NCBI GenBank assembly: GCA_018052705.1
Contig: JAGPMW010000017.1
Coordinates: forward strand, 1 to 48,030
From: Selenomonas sp.
Lineage (GTDB): Bacteria; Bacillota; Negativicutes; Selenomonadales; Selenomonadaceae
Direction of reading: 5' to 3'
DNA length: 48,030 nt
Both the position numbers and the translations under genes were made by a program. Shown here in pieces: positions 9,821 through 17,883 of this stretch; position 1 is the first letter of the stretch, and every line of letters starts with the position of its first letter. Under the pieces are notes generated by a model. That model saw only the letters and a list, made by a program, of their open reading frames with translations. It ran no database searches and was not told the DNA's origin.

Positions 9821-9905
9821 GCCGTCTCACTCCCTCGCGCTGTCATTTCATTTCTGCCCCGGCCCATAATTTTGCCAAAGCATCTTATTATCTTTATTTC
9901 GCGAT

Positions 9906-9937
9906 AAAAAGCGAAACTCCTTGCCGTTCCGCTTTTT
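9906..9937. terminator. Terminator after the mreB-like gene
   Basis: Arms 9906-9917 and 9926-9937 pair over 11 of 12 positions (AAAAAGCG core) with an 8-nt loop. A and T runs flank both sides, so it could work in either direction. It lies directly past the mreB stop. Confidence 0.7.
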
Positions 9938-9945
9938 CCTCAAAT

Positions 9946-10968
9946 TTATTTTCCTGTCTTCATATTCATAGCCTTGCCATCAAACTTCGAGAACGTATCT
10001 AGAGCCTTGCCGCACCCTAATGCTACACAAGACAGCGCATCCTCGGCCAGAGCCGTCGGAATATCGGTCTCACGGCGGATCAGCTCATCGAGCCCGTAGA
10101 GCATTGCCCCGCCACCTGTCAGTACAATTCCACAGTCCATGATATCCGCCGAAAGCTCTGGTGGCGTATCCTCGAGCACCTTCTTGACGCACTCGACAAT
10201 CCTCGAGACCGAGCCATGAATTGCTTCGGCTGCCTGCGCCGTCGTGATCTGCACATTTTTCGGCAGACCGGAAAGCATATCGCGCCCCCGGATATCCATG
10301 AGCTCATTGCGGGCCGTCTCAAAGGCAGCTGCAACACGTACCTTGATATCCTCAGCAGTACGCTCACCGATCATCATATTGAACTCACGCTTTACATAGG
10401 CAATGATATCCTCATCGAACTTATCCCCAGCAATACGCAGCGACGCACTGTTGACAATACCTCCCAGCGAGATAACCGCGATATCCGTCGTACCGCCGCC
10501 AATATCGACTACCATTGAGCCGCGCGGCTCTACAATATCAAGCCCTGCCCCGAGAGCTGCCGCTAACGGCTCCTCAATAAGCTGCGTATGGCGCGCGCCG
10601 GCCTGCTCAGCCGCTTCCTGAACCGCACGCTGCTCAACCATCGTCACACCCGACGGAATACAGATCATGATCCGCGGACGGAACACAAAGCTATGCCCGA
10701 CCACCTTCTCAATGAAATGACGCAGCATACTCTCTGTGATGTCGTAGTCCGCAATGACACCCTCACGCAATGGACGAATTGCCACAATATTTCCCGGTGT
10801 ACGGCCGATCATCTGATGGGCTTCTTCACCGATTGCCAGCACACGATTCGTATCACGGTCAATAGCCACCACTGATGGCTCACGCAGCACAATTCCCTTG
10901 CCTTTTACATAAACGAGCACATTAGCCGTGCCCAGATCAATACCAATATCCATTGACATTCCAAACAT
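9946..10968 (-). CDS. mreB: Rod-shape-determining actin homologue MreB/Mbl
   Basis: 340 residues. Actin-fold motifs are clear: phosphate-1 DIGIDLGTANVLVYVKGKGI, phosphate-2 VVDIGGGTTDIAVISLGG, TPPELSADI and adenosine motif GIVLTGGGAML. It polymerises under the membrane and guides the elongation machinery. The start at 10968 (MFGMSMDIGIDLG) fits Mbl-type starts; AAGGGG lies about 13 nt upstream. Its place just upstream of flgF-flgG mirrors mbl-flhO-flhP in Bacillus, so it is probably the Mbl-type paralogue, but MreB and Mbl cannot be separated with certainty by eye. Confidence 0.95.
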   Translation of the reverse strand: MFGMSMDIGIDLGTANVLVYVKGKGIVLREPSVVAIDRDTNRVLAIGEEAHQMIGRTPGNIVAIRPLREGVIADYDITESMLRHFIEKVVGHSFVFRPRIMICIPSGVTMVEQRAVQEAAEQAGARHTQLIEEPLAAALGAGLDIVEPRGSMVVDIGGGTTDIAVISLGGIVNSASLRIAGDKFDEDIIAYVKREFNMMIGERTAEDIKVRVAAAFETARNELMDIRGRDMLSGLPKNVQITTAQAAEAIHGSVSRIVECVKKVLEDTPPELSADIMDCGIVLTGGGAMLYGLDELIRRETDIPTALAEDALSCVALGCGKALDTFSKFDGKAMNMKTGK

Positions 10969-11318
10969 TTTTGTTCGTTTTCCCCTTCCAAACCCAAAGA
11001 CCAGTATCACCTAATCTATATTATACAGACTGCACTGAAAACTCTATGGAATATCCTTAGAAATCTCCGTAAAGCTACATTCTATAATATATAATAAATA
11101 ACACGGAAACACAACAACTATAATGGAAAAAACACCGGCAAATAACCATCGTGAAACAATTAACTAATTTTCACGTTATTTTCGACATTTTATCTAATTT
11201 TGTGAAAAATATCGCTTTTATTTCTTTGACGGGCAGCATTGACACCATTAAATATGAGTGCTACGATTAACACGACTTAGGGATATTTTTCACATTATAA
11301 ACAGGGGGTTTTTACAAC
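10969..11318. other. Divergent intergenic region mreB / dehydrogenase
   Basis: About 350 bases without a gene. On the minus strand a TATAAT lies at 11020-11025, a likely -10 for mreB, but without a good -35. On the plus strand the promoter for the dehydrogenase is at 11239-11267. The rest is AT-rich, and I see no other structured element. Confidence 0.55.
11239..11267 (+). promoter_or_regulatory. Sigma-70-type promoter of the dehydrogenase gene
   Basis: TTGACA (11239-11244), 17-nt spacer, TACGAT (11262-11267). The gene starts at 11319, preceded by AGGGGG at 11303-11308. Confidence 0.75.
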
Positions 11319-12275
11319 ATGAACAACAGAAGGAAAATCGTCGTCATCGGTGCCAGCAACGTCGGTTCCGCCGTTGCCAACAAGATCGCTGACTTCCAGC
11401 TTGCTACAGAAGTCGCTCTGATCGACCTCAACGAGGATAAAGCCTGGGGCGAGGCCAAAGATGCCAGCCATGCCACGTCCTGCATCTACAGCACGAACAT
11501 TAAGTTCCACCTTGGCGACTATGATGACTGCAAAGATGCCAATATCATCGTCATCACAGCTGGTCCTTCCATCCGCCCGGGCGAGACGCCGGACCGCCTG
11601 AAACTGGCTGGCACGAATGCCAAAATCATGAGCTCCGTCATGAGCGAGATTGTGAAGCGCACGAAGGAAGCCATGATCATCATGATTACGAATCCGCTTG
11701 ATGTTGCTACTTATGTTGTTTCTACCCAGTTCGATTACCCGCGCAACCTCATCCTCGGTACTGGTACGATGCTCGAGACCTATCGTTTCCGTCGTATCCT
11801 GGCTGACAAATACCAGGTAGATCCAAAGAACATCAACGGTTATGTTCTCGGTGAGCACGGCAACTCAGCTTTCGTTGCCTGGTCTACGACGGGCTGCGCC
11901 GGCTTCAAGATCGACGATCTTGATGAGTATTTCCACCGCACGGACAAACTCAGTCATGCAGCGGTTGAGCAGGAGCTCGTACAGGTTGCTTATGATGTAA
12001 TCAACAAGAAAGGCTGCACCAACACTGGTATCGCCATGGCAGCCTGCCGCTTCATCAAATCGGTACTGTATGATGAGCACACGATTCTGCCGTGCTCCGC
12101 AGTTCTCGAAGGCGAGTATGGCATCAAAGACGTTGCCCTCTCGATTCCGCGCATGGTCTGTGCTGATGGCATCATGCGTTCTTTCGAAGTTCATCTTACG
12201 GATGATGAGCTTGAGAAAATGCATGCCGCAGCCAAGAGCGTTCGCAGTGCGCTTGATGGTGCAGGCAGCAAATAA
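11319..12275 (+). CDS. Lactate/malate dehydrogenase family protein, substrate uncertain
   Basis: 318 residues. An NAD-binding fold (IVVIGASNVGSAVA) has Asp37 for the NAD ribose; catalytic His180 is in LGEHGNSAFVAWS and the substrate-carboxylate Arg is Arg156. Two specificity or catalytic positions are unusual by my alignment. The position that is Gln in LDH and Arg in MDH appears to be Ile85 (TAGPSIRPGET), and the Asp that pairs with the catalytic His appears to be Glu153 (MLETYRFRR). GEHGNS-FVAWS also resembles L-2-hydroxyisocaproate dehydrogenase. It could act on lactate, malate or another 2-hydroxyacid. It is convergent with sucD-sucC, which would fit C4-acid metabolism, and has its own promoter. 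Confidence 0.85.
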   Translation: MNNRRKIVVIGASNVGSAVANKIADFQLATEVALIDLNEDKAWGEAKDASHATSCIYSTNIKFHLGDYDDCKDANIIVITAGPSIRPGETPDRLKLAGTNAKIMSSVMSEIVKRTKEAMIIMITNPLDVATYVVSTQFDYPRNLILGTGTMLETYRFRRILADKYQVDPKNINGYVLGEHGNSAFVAWSTTGCAGFKIDDLDEYFHRTDKLSHAAVEQELVQVAYDVINKKGCTNTGIAMAACRFIKSVLYDEHTILPCSAVLEGEYGIKDVALSIPRMVCADGIMRSFEVHLTDDELEKMHAAAKSVRSALDGAGSK

Positions 12276-12293
12276 TCCAGCCCCGCTGGTACC

Positions 12294-12327
12294 AAAAACA
12301 GGACTTTCTTCAGAAAGCCCTGTTTTT
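12294..12327 (+). terminator. Terminator after the dehydrogenase gene
   Basis: The hairpin runs from AAAAACAGG (12294-12302) to CCTGTTTTT (12319-12327), with an inner CTTTCT/AGAAAG stem. It lies 18 nt past the stop codon. Confidence 0.8.
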
Positions 12328-12330
12328 GCG

Positions 12331-12372
12331 TATATAAGAAGAGCCTCTCCGCCGAGAGGCTCTTCTTATATA
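12331..12372. terminator. Long bidirectional hairpin between convergent genes
   Basis: Perfect 19-bp arms (12331-12349 and 12354-12372) with a 4-nt loop. It lies between the dehydrogenase terminator and the sucD stop, and most likely terminates sucC-sucD on the minus strand. Confidence 0.75.
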
Positions 12373-12416
12373 CAGGATTTGCAGTATTCACAATATAGTG
12401 ATTCAGGGGGATTGAA

Positions 12417-13322
12417 TCAGCAGGTGTGGCACTCGTCGTAAATACCGGCTTTCTTCAAAGTCTTGACTACAGTCTCGCCGATATGAGCGACCGTATCCGC
12501 TACCTCGATGCCAACAGCATTAAGGGCTTTGATCTTGTCTGCAGCCGTGCCCTTGCCACCAGAGATGATTGCACCAGCATGGCCCATACGCTTGCCCGGA
12601 GGCGCCTGACGGCCGGAAATGAAGGCGGCTACCGGTTTATCCGGCATATTCTCTTTGATCCAGGCAGCGGCATCTTCTTCCGCGTTGCCACCGATCTCGC
12701 CAATGATCAAAACGGCTTTTGTATCCGGATCGTTCTTGAAGAGCTCCAGTGCATCGATGAAGTCTGTACCCTTGACCGGGTCGCCACCGATACCAATAGC
12801 TGTGGTCTGGCCAATACCAGCAGCAGATAACTGGAACGTAGCCTCATAAGTCAGCGTGCCCGAGCGGGAAATAACGCCAACATGGCCTTTCTTATGGATG
12901 TAGCCCGGAATGATACCCAGCTTGCATTCATCAGTCGTGAGGATACCTGGGCAGTTTGGTCCGATCAGGCGGGTCTTCTTGCCTTCCATATAGCGGCGGA
13001 CCATAACCATATCCTGTACCGGAATATGTTCCGTGATACAGACCACGAGATCAAGACCAGCGTCTACGCCTTCCATAATGGAGTCAGCTGCGAAGCGGGC
13101 CGGCACATAGACAACCGATGCCGTAGCCCCAGTTGCGTCAACTGCGTCCTGGACCGTATTAAATACTGGTACACCTTCTACCATCTGACCGGCTTTGCCC
13201 GGCGTAACACCGGCTACGATCTTCGTACCGTAGTCCAGCATCTGTTTCGTATGGAACGTTGCGGCCTTGCCCGTAATGCCCTGGACAATGACTTTCGTAT
13301 CTTTATTGACTAAAATTCCCAT
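12417..13322 (-). CDS. sucD: Succinyl-CoA synthetase alpha subunit
   Basis: 301 residues. A CoA-binding N-terminal domain ([19 protein letters not shown]), [10 protein letters not shown], and the phosphohistidine loop [14 protein letters not shown] with His248 are all present. With SucC it interconverts succinyl-CoA and succinate with nucleotide formation. In Negativicutes this fits the succinate/propionate part of the pathway (inference). GGAGG precedes the ATG, and the gene begins 22 nt after sucC, so they form an operon. Confidence 0.97.
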   Translation of the reverse strand: MGILVNKDTKVIVQGITGKAATFHTKQMLDYGTKIVAGVTPGKAGQMVEGVPVFNTVQDAVDATGATASVVYVPARFAADSIMEGVDAGLDLVVCITEHIPVQDMVMVRRYMEGKKTRLIGPNCPGILTTDECKLGIIPGYIHKKGHVGVISRSGTLTYEATFQLSAAGIGQTTAIGIGGDPVKGTDFIDALELFKNDPDTKAVLIIGEIGGNAEEDAAAWIKENMPDKPVAAFISGRQAPPGKRMGHAGAIISGGKGTAADKIKALNAVGIEVADTVAHIGETVVKTLKKAGIYDECHTC

Positions 13323-13344
13323 GATTCAGGCCTCCTTAGGCAAA

Positions 13345-14538
13345 TTACGCATTCTCCAGTTCTCTGACGCGTTTCACAATATCCTCAGCGCCGCCCTCCA
13401 TGGTCGGAGCCATGAAAACATTGGCAATCGGCGTATTCTTAAGAATCTCGCGGCCACGCTCAACATTGGTGCCTTCAAGACGAACCACAACCGGAACCGG
13501 CAGGGATTTGCCGTCTTTGGAGATAATCTTTGCTGCATCAACGATTCCCTGAGCAACCAGGTCACATTTGTTGATGCCGCCGAAAATATTGACGAAAATA
13601 CCTTTTGCCTGACCACCGTCGAGCATGATGCCAAAAGCCTCGGCAATCTTCTCTGGCGTGGAGTCGCCGCCAACATCGAGGAAGTTTGCCGGCTCACCGC
13701 CGAAATACTTAATGATATCGACCGTAGCCATTGCCAGACCGGCGCCATTGACCATGCAGGCAACATCGCCGCCAAGATTTACATAATTGAGATCAGCCTT
13801 GGAAGCGGTACGCTCTTTCGGGTCTTCCTCGCTCTCATCGCGCAGCGCCTCAACATCCGGATGACGGAACAGTGCACTGTCATCGAAGTTCAGTTTAGCG
13901 TCAAGCGCAATGACATCATCATCCGTCGTAACGACCAGCGGATTGATTTCAGCCAGCGAGCAGTCCTTGCCGACAAAAGCGTTATAAAGGCAGCCCATAA
14001 GTTTGGCTACTTTCCGGATGGCCGGCTGCGGGAAATGCATCGCATAAGCCATGCGGCTGGCCTGGAACGGTGCCAGACCGATTGCCGGATCGATATACTC
14101 TTTAACGATCTTTTCCGGCATTTCTGCAGCGACCTTCTCGATCTCCATGCCACCCTCTTCCGAGCCCATCATAACAACACGGGCAGTCTGACGATCAATA
14201 ACAAAGGAGAGATAGTATTCCTTCTTGATATTGGAACCTTCCTCAATCAGGAGGCGGTTGACCTTCTTGCCAGCCGGACCGGTCTGTTTTGTTACCAGTG
14301 TCTTGCCGAGGATTTCAGCGGCATATTTCTTTACCTCATCGATATTCTTGGCAAGCTTTACGCCGCCAGCCTTACCACGGCCGCCAGCATGAATCTGTGC
14401 TTTGACTACCACGACAGGGGAACCGATTTCCTTAGCGTTTTTTACGGCTTCTTCAACGCTGAAGGCCGGCAGTCCGTTTGGTACATTTACACCGTAAGAT
14501 TTCAGGATTGCCTTACTTTGATACTCATGAATGTTCAT
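13345..14538 (-). CDS. sucC: Succinyl-CoA synthetase beta subunit
   Basis: 397 residues, the usual length. [17 protein letters not shown] is the family start, followed by an ATP-grasp domain ([51 protein letters not shown]) and the C-terminal ligase domain ([14 protein letters not shown]). It binds nucleotide and succinate and pairs with SucD. GGGAGG lies upstream of the ATG, and the promoter is at 14615-14643. Confidence 0.97.
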   Translation of the reverse strand: MNIHEYQSKAILKSYGVNVPNGLPAFSVEEAVKNAKEIGSPVVVVKAQIHAGGRGKAGGVKLAKNIDEVKKYAAEILGKTLVTKQTGPAGKKVNRLLIEEGSNIKKEYYLSFVIDRQTARVVMMGSEEGGMEIEKVAAEMPEKIVKEYIDPAIGLAPFQASRMAYAMHFPQPAIRKVAKLMGCLYNAFVGKDCSLAEINPLVVTTDDDVIALDAKLNFDDSALFRHPDVEALRDESEEDPKERTASKADLNYVNLGGDVACMVNGAGLAMATVDIIKYFGGEPANFLDVGGDSTPEKIAEAFGIMLDGGQAKGIFVNIFGGINKCDLVAQGIVDAAKIISKDGKSLPVPVVVRLEGTNVERGREILKNTPIANVFMAPTMEGGAEDIVKRVRELENA

Positions 14539-14614
14539 GGTCTTGCCTCCCTATTTGATATGGATCGTCGGGAATATTATCATTTATACTTGTTTACTCC
14601 CGTTCAACACATAT

Positions 14615-14643
14615 ATTGTATATTTTTTTCGCCTTTTTGTCTA
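14615..14643 (-). promoter_or_regulatory. Promoter of sucC-sucD
   Basis: On the minus strand: TAGACA (14638-14643), 17-nt spacer, TACAAT (14615-14620). The spacing is exact and each hexamer matches 5 of 6 positions. It lies about 77 nt upstream of the sucC start. Confidence 0.7.
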
Positions 14644-14729
14644 CTATTTTCGATTGATATTATTATTGTCATAAATTATCACAAATTAGGCAAACTCTGG
14701 CATATCACGCGAAAAATCCGCAAATGAAT

Positions 14730-14762
14730 AAACACCATTTATCGATTTGATAAATGGTGTTT
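14730..14762. terminator. Terminator after the glycerol-dehydrogenase-like gene
   Basis: Perfect 14-bp arms (14730-14743 and 14749-14762), 5-nt loop, flanked by A/T-rich sequence. It lies 19 nt past the minus-strand stop at 14781. Confidence 0.75.
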
Positions 14763-14780
14763 ATTTTATAGTGTAAGCGT

Positions 14781-15881
14781 TTAACTTTTTTTCTGTTTAA
14801 ATTCTTTCCCAGCAAAAGCTTCCAGCTCATCCGCTGCTTTATGCAGCATATCCTGAGTAATCTTATAGGGCATGATCCGGACATCCTGATGCTTTTCCGT
14901 CGCCTGGAACACGCGATGGATCTCGTCCTCGCTCGCGCCTGTTGCCTTGCGGTCCGTCGGCAGACCAACCTGCTGGCAGAACTCATAGTACCGCTTGAAT
15001 TCTTCCTTCTGCCCGTCACAAAGCAGCAGCAGCAATGTACCATAAGCCACCAGACCACTGTGCTGCTGGCACTGTTCACCCGCTGAAAGATTATTGAGCT
15101 CAGTAAAGAGAATATGGGCCATATGTCCATTGTATTTCGGCGCTGCCAGATTGGAAACCATGCCACTCGTCATGACAACAGCCAGCACGACTTCCTCAAA
15201 GGCTTCGCTGGCAACATGATTCCGGTTGTCTTCAACCGCCTGAACACCATAGGCATACAGCGGGTCTACACACATGCGGGACAAGGCAATTCCCAATCCA
15301 TCCCGATGACAGAGCTTCTTGCCCCGCGACGCAATCTGTGCCTCATAGTATTTAGCCATCGTATCGCCAATGCCGCGCAACAAAAACTCCACCGGGGCCT
15401 GTGCCAGCATCCGTGTGCAAAGGAACACATGGATTGGCGGCACATCCGAGTAAGCATACTCCTGAAAAGTCCCTTCCGGATGATAGATTGTGGCAATGCT
15501 GGCCGTACCAGCACAACTGCCAGCCACCGTCGGGAAGGTAAATAGAGGCTTACGCAGCGTATGTGCCACCTGTTTGGCCGTATCAATCACCTTACCGCCG
15601 CCCACAGCAAATACCATATCCGCCTCTTCAACCGCACGGTCACGGCTGATCTTCGCGATATTCTCATAGGAAGACTCGCCGCCAGCCAGCAGAAAGCCCG
15701 TAAACTCAAGGCCTACGCCCTCAACAGCTTTCGTCATCTTTTCCTGCGCCGCTTCAATGCCGCGGCGGCCGCCAATCACAACTACCGTCTTCCCGTAGCG
15801 CGGGCAAACCTCGCGAATCTTCTCATATGCTTCAACCCCGATCGTATAATCCGGGAATGTCATCGTATATCTGCCTTCCAC
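14781..15881 (-). CDS. Iron-containing alcohol dehydrogenase family oxidoreductase (glycerol dehydrogenase-like)
   Basis: 366 residues. GGGKVIDTAK (NAD phosphate loop), FPTVAGSCAGTASIATIY and RGIGDTMAKYYEA resemble GldA. The likely metal ligands are the Asp in RGIGD and the His residues in GHMAHILFTEL and CQQHSGLVAYG. The GldA branch also includes hydroxycarboxylate dehydrogenases such as YbdH, so the substrate is not certain. The start is a GTG at 15881, with AGGAGG 8 nt upstream that overlaps the end of galM; the earlier in-frame ATG at 15944 lies inside galM without a site. It is co-transcribed with galM. Confidence 0.88.
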   Translation of the reverse strand: MEGRYTMTFPDYTIGVEAYEKIREVCPRYGKTVVVIGGRRGIEAAQEKMTKAVEGVGLEFTGFLLAGGESSYENIAKISRDRAVEEADMVFAVGGGKVIDTAKQVAHTLRKPLFTFPTVAGSCAGTASIATIYHPEGTFQEYAYSDVPPIHVFLCTRMLAQAPVEFLLRGIGDTMAKYYEAQIASRGKKLCHRDGLGIALSRMCVDPLYAYGVQAVEDNRNHVASEAFEEVVLAVVMTSGMVSNLAAPKYNGHMAHILFTELNNLSAGEQCQQHSGLVAYGTLLLLLCDGQKEEFKRYYEFCQQVGLPTDRKATGASEDEIHRVFQATEKHQDVRIMPYKITQDMLHKAADELEAFAGKEFKQKKS

Positions 15882-15901
15882 TTTTGGTGCCTCCTTAGTC
15901 G

Positions 15902-17029
15902 TTAGTCCTTCGGCCACAGGACATAAACTGTCTGCGCCTTCCATGTCTCGCCTTTTTTCAATATCGGCTGCGGGAACTCCGGGTGTGCCAGGGCATTCGG
16001 ATAATACTGCGTCTCAAGACAGAATCCCGTGCGGCGCTGGAACTCCACACCGTCCTTGCCCTTGATGCCTCCGCACAGGAAATTGCCGCTGTAGAACTGC
16101 ACCCCCGGCTGGGTCGTATAACAGGACAGCGTCAGCCCGCTCTGATCAGACTCCGCATAGGCTGCCTTCTTCAAACCACCTTTGAGATAATCGATCGGGC
16201 AGTGCGGGTCAAAGCCGAACATCCCCTTCTTCATCTCGACCTGCACGGGCTCATCGCGGATGATCCAGTTGTGATCATAGCCCTGCCCCATCTGCAGCTC
16301 ATCAAAATCATCATCGATATGATCGCCGATACGCGTCAGGTCACGCAGATCCATCGGCGTACCATCAACCGGCAGGATCCGGCCATCCGGCAGCGACTCT
16401 GCATCGGCCCAGGTGTACTGGTCCGCAAAGATCTGGACCTTCTGGTCGAGCACCGGTGCCGCCTGGAACCCATCCAGATTGAAATAGGTATGGTTCGTCA
16501 GGTTGCAGATCGTATCCTGATCGCTCACTGCCTCATAGCGAAGAGACAACTCATTGTCATTGGACAGAGAGTACAGAACCGATACCGTCATATTGCCCGG
16601 GTAGCCGCCTTCACCGTCTTTGCTGTGATAGGTCAGCTTCACACCTTCATAGGTCTCTTCTGCCGTCCACAACTGATCATGGAAGCCATGGAACCCGCCA
16701 TGGATATGATTCTGCATCTTCGATCCCGTATTGAGATCCAGCTGATATTCATGGCCATTAATGACCGCCCTGCCACCAGCGATCCGGTTTGCATGGCGTC
16801 CTACGACTCCGCCCATACTTGTATCATCTTTCTCATAGGCTGCCGCATCATCATAGCCAAGTACGACATCGACGAACTTGGCGTCCTTGCCCATGATGTG
16901 CCAACTGGTCAGCCGCGCTCCATATGTCGTGACCTTTGCCTCGGTACCCTTCGTGTTACGGAGCGTATACAGCTCCACGCTACGGCCATCGCTGAGCGTT
17001 CCAAATGATTCTTTTCTAATAATAGCCAT
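15902..17029 (-). CDS. galM: Aldose 1-epimerase (galactose mutarotase)
   Basis: 375 residues. Family motifs: GYDDAAAYEKDDTSMGGVVGR, HANRIAGGRAVINGHEY, NHIHGGFHGF, NLTNHTYFNLDG (catalytic His), GYDHNWI and CLETQYYPNA (catalytic Glu). It interconverts alpha and beta anomers of hexoses. The start at 17029 uses GGAGGGA seven nt upstream; an earlier in-frame ATG at 17080 is not supported. It is the first gene of a two-gene unit with the glycerol-dehydrogenase-like gene and has a clear promoter. Confidence 0.95.
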   Translation of the reverse strand: MAIIRKESFGTLSDGRSVELYTLRNTKGTEAKVTTYGARLTSWHIMGKDAKFVDVVLGYDDAAAYEKDDTSMGGVVGRHANRIAGGRAVINGHEYQLDLNTGSKMQNHIHGGFHGFHDQLWTAEETYEGVKLTYHSKDGEGGYPGNMTVSVLYSLSNDNELSLRYEAVSDQDTICNLTNHTYFNLDGFQAAPVLDQKVQIFADQYTWADAESLPDGRILPVDGTPMDLRDLTRIGDHIDDDFDELQMGQGYDHNWIIRDEPVQVEMKKGMFGFDPHCPIDYLKGGLKKAAYAESDQSGLTLSCYTTQPGVQFYSGNFLCGGIKGKDGVEFQRRTGFCLETQYYPNALAHPEFPQPILKKGETWKAQTVYVLWPKD

Positions 17030-17094
17030 GAAATATCCCTCCGCGGATTTCAATTTGGAATTGCCGTTGATTTCAAACAATTCTATGCAGATTC

Positions 17095-17123
17095 ACTTTA
17101 CCCCATCGCGTTTTGTTTGTCAA
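17095..17123 (-). promoter_or_regulatory. Promoter of galM
   Basis: Minus strand: perfect TTGACA (17118-17123), 17-nt spacer, TAAAGT (17095-17100), about 65 nt upstream of the galM start. Confidence 0.7.
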
Positions 17124-17173
17124 CCGATTTCTATTTTCTATCATATTTTCTATTCACTGACTATGTCTCCATG

Positions 17174-17202
17174 AAAAAAGGAATCAGCCTAGTGCCGATT
17201 CC
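17174..17202 (-). terminator. Terminator after the HAD phosphatase gene
   Basis: Hairpin 17180-17202 with arms GGAATC/GATTCC plus inner pairs. On the minus strand it is followed by six T (17174-17179). Confidence 0.8.
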
Positions 17203-17208
17203 CCGCGG

Positions 17209-17883
17209 TCATAATTCGGTTACATCAATCTCGTTGATGTGTTCAACAACGCGATCAGCCAGCGACAGATCCTGTTCACCCGAGTGCGGATTATGAAATG
17301 CAATGCAGTACATCCCAGCATTCTTCGCGGCCATGATCCCATTCTCAGTGTCTTCCAGCACCATACACTGCGCCGGCTCTACCCCCAGCCGTTCTGCCGA
17401 AATCCGATAAATTGCCGGATCCGGTTTACTGGCTGGCAGGTCTCCGCCCGAAAGCACCGACTGAAAACAATCGCGGATTCCGAACTGGTCCAGCACAGTA
17501 TGCATGACCACTGGCCACGATGAAGTCGCCAAAGCTAAGGGGATTCCCTCCGACTGCAAGGAATGGATAAGCTCTACCGTCCCGGGAACCGGCTCAATGG
17601 TGCCGCTCCGCAGGACCTCGAGATAATGATCATGCTTATACTGCACCAGATCCTCCGGCTGAATATCGGTCCGCTGTCTCTTTGCCAGAACCTCGCCAAA
17701 TATCGCCCCACTGGTCCGGCCCATATATTGCACCAGATCCTCTTCATTGAACGACAAGTCGAAATGATGAAAGGTATCCATCTTCACCCGCGAATGGATT
17801 GGCTCACTATCGATAATAACCCCGTCCATATCAAAAATAAATGCTCCGGCCTTATGTCTCAAGCAAAATTCTCCTTTTCTCAT
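17209..17883 (-). CDS. HAD-superfamily phosphatase (beta-phosphoglucomutase-like subfamily)
   Basis: 224 residues. Motif I FDMDGVIIDSEP (nucleophile Asp and acid/base Asp), motif II LATSS, motif III SGGDLPASKPDP and motif IV VLEDTENGI are intact. The helical cap with YMGRTSG places it among HAD-IA enzymes that act on small phosphosugars; the substrate is unknown. The ATG overlaps the stop of the upstream REC-GGDEF-EAL gene (ATGA). An alternative TTG at 17862 has AAAGGAG at good spacing and may be the true start. The coupling suggests co-expression with the signalling gene. Confidence 0.9.
   Translation of the reverse strand: MRKGEFCLRHKAGAFIFDMDGVIIDSEPIHSRVKMDTFHHFDLSFNEEDLVQYMGRTSGAIFGEVLAKRQRTDIQPEDLVQYKHDHYLEVLRSGTIEPVPGTVELIHSLQSEGIPLALATSSWPVVMHTVLDQFGIRDCFQSVLSGGDLPASKPDPAIYRISAERLGVEPAQCMVLEDTENGIMAAKNAGMYCIAFHNPHSGEQDLSLADRVVEHINEIDVTEL

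Noticed and set aside
9821..9905. Sigma-28 or sigma-54 promoter for the flagellar run
   Set aside because: A TAAA and a TGGCA are present, but spacing and second elements do not match either consensus convincingly.
13267..14727. A 486-codon open frame on the plus strand opposite sucC
   Set aside because: It is a shadow of sucC (GC-rich codon pattern); no ribosome site and no recognisable protein pattern.
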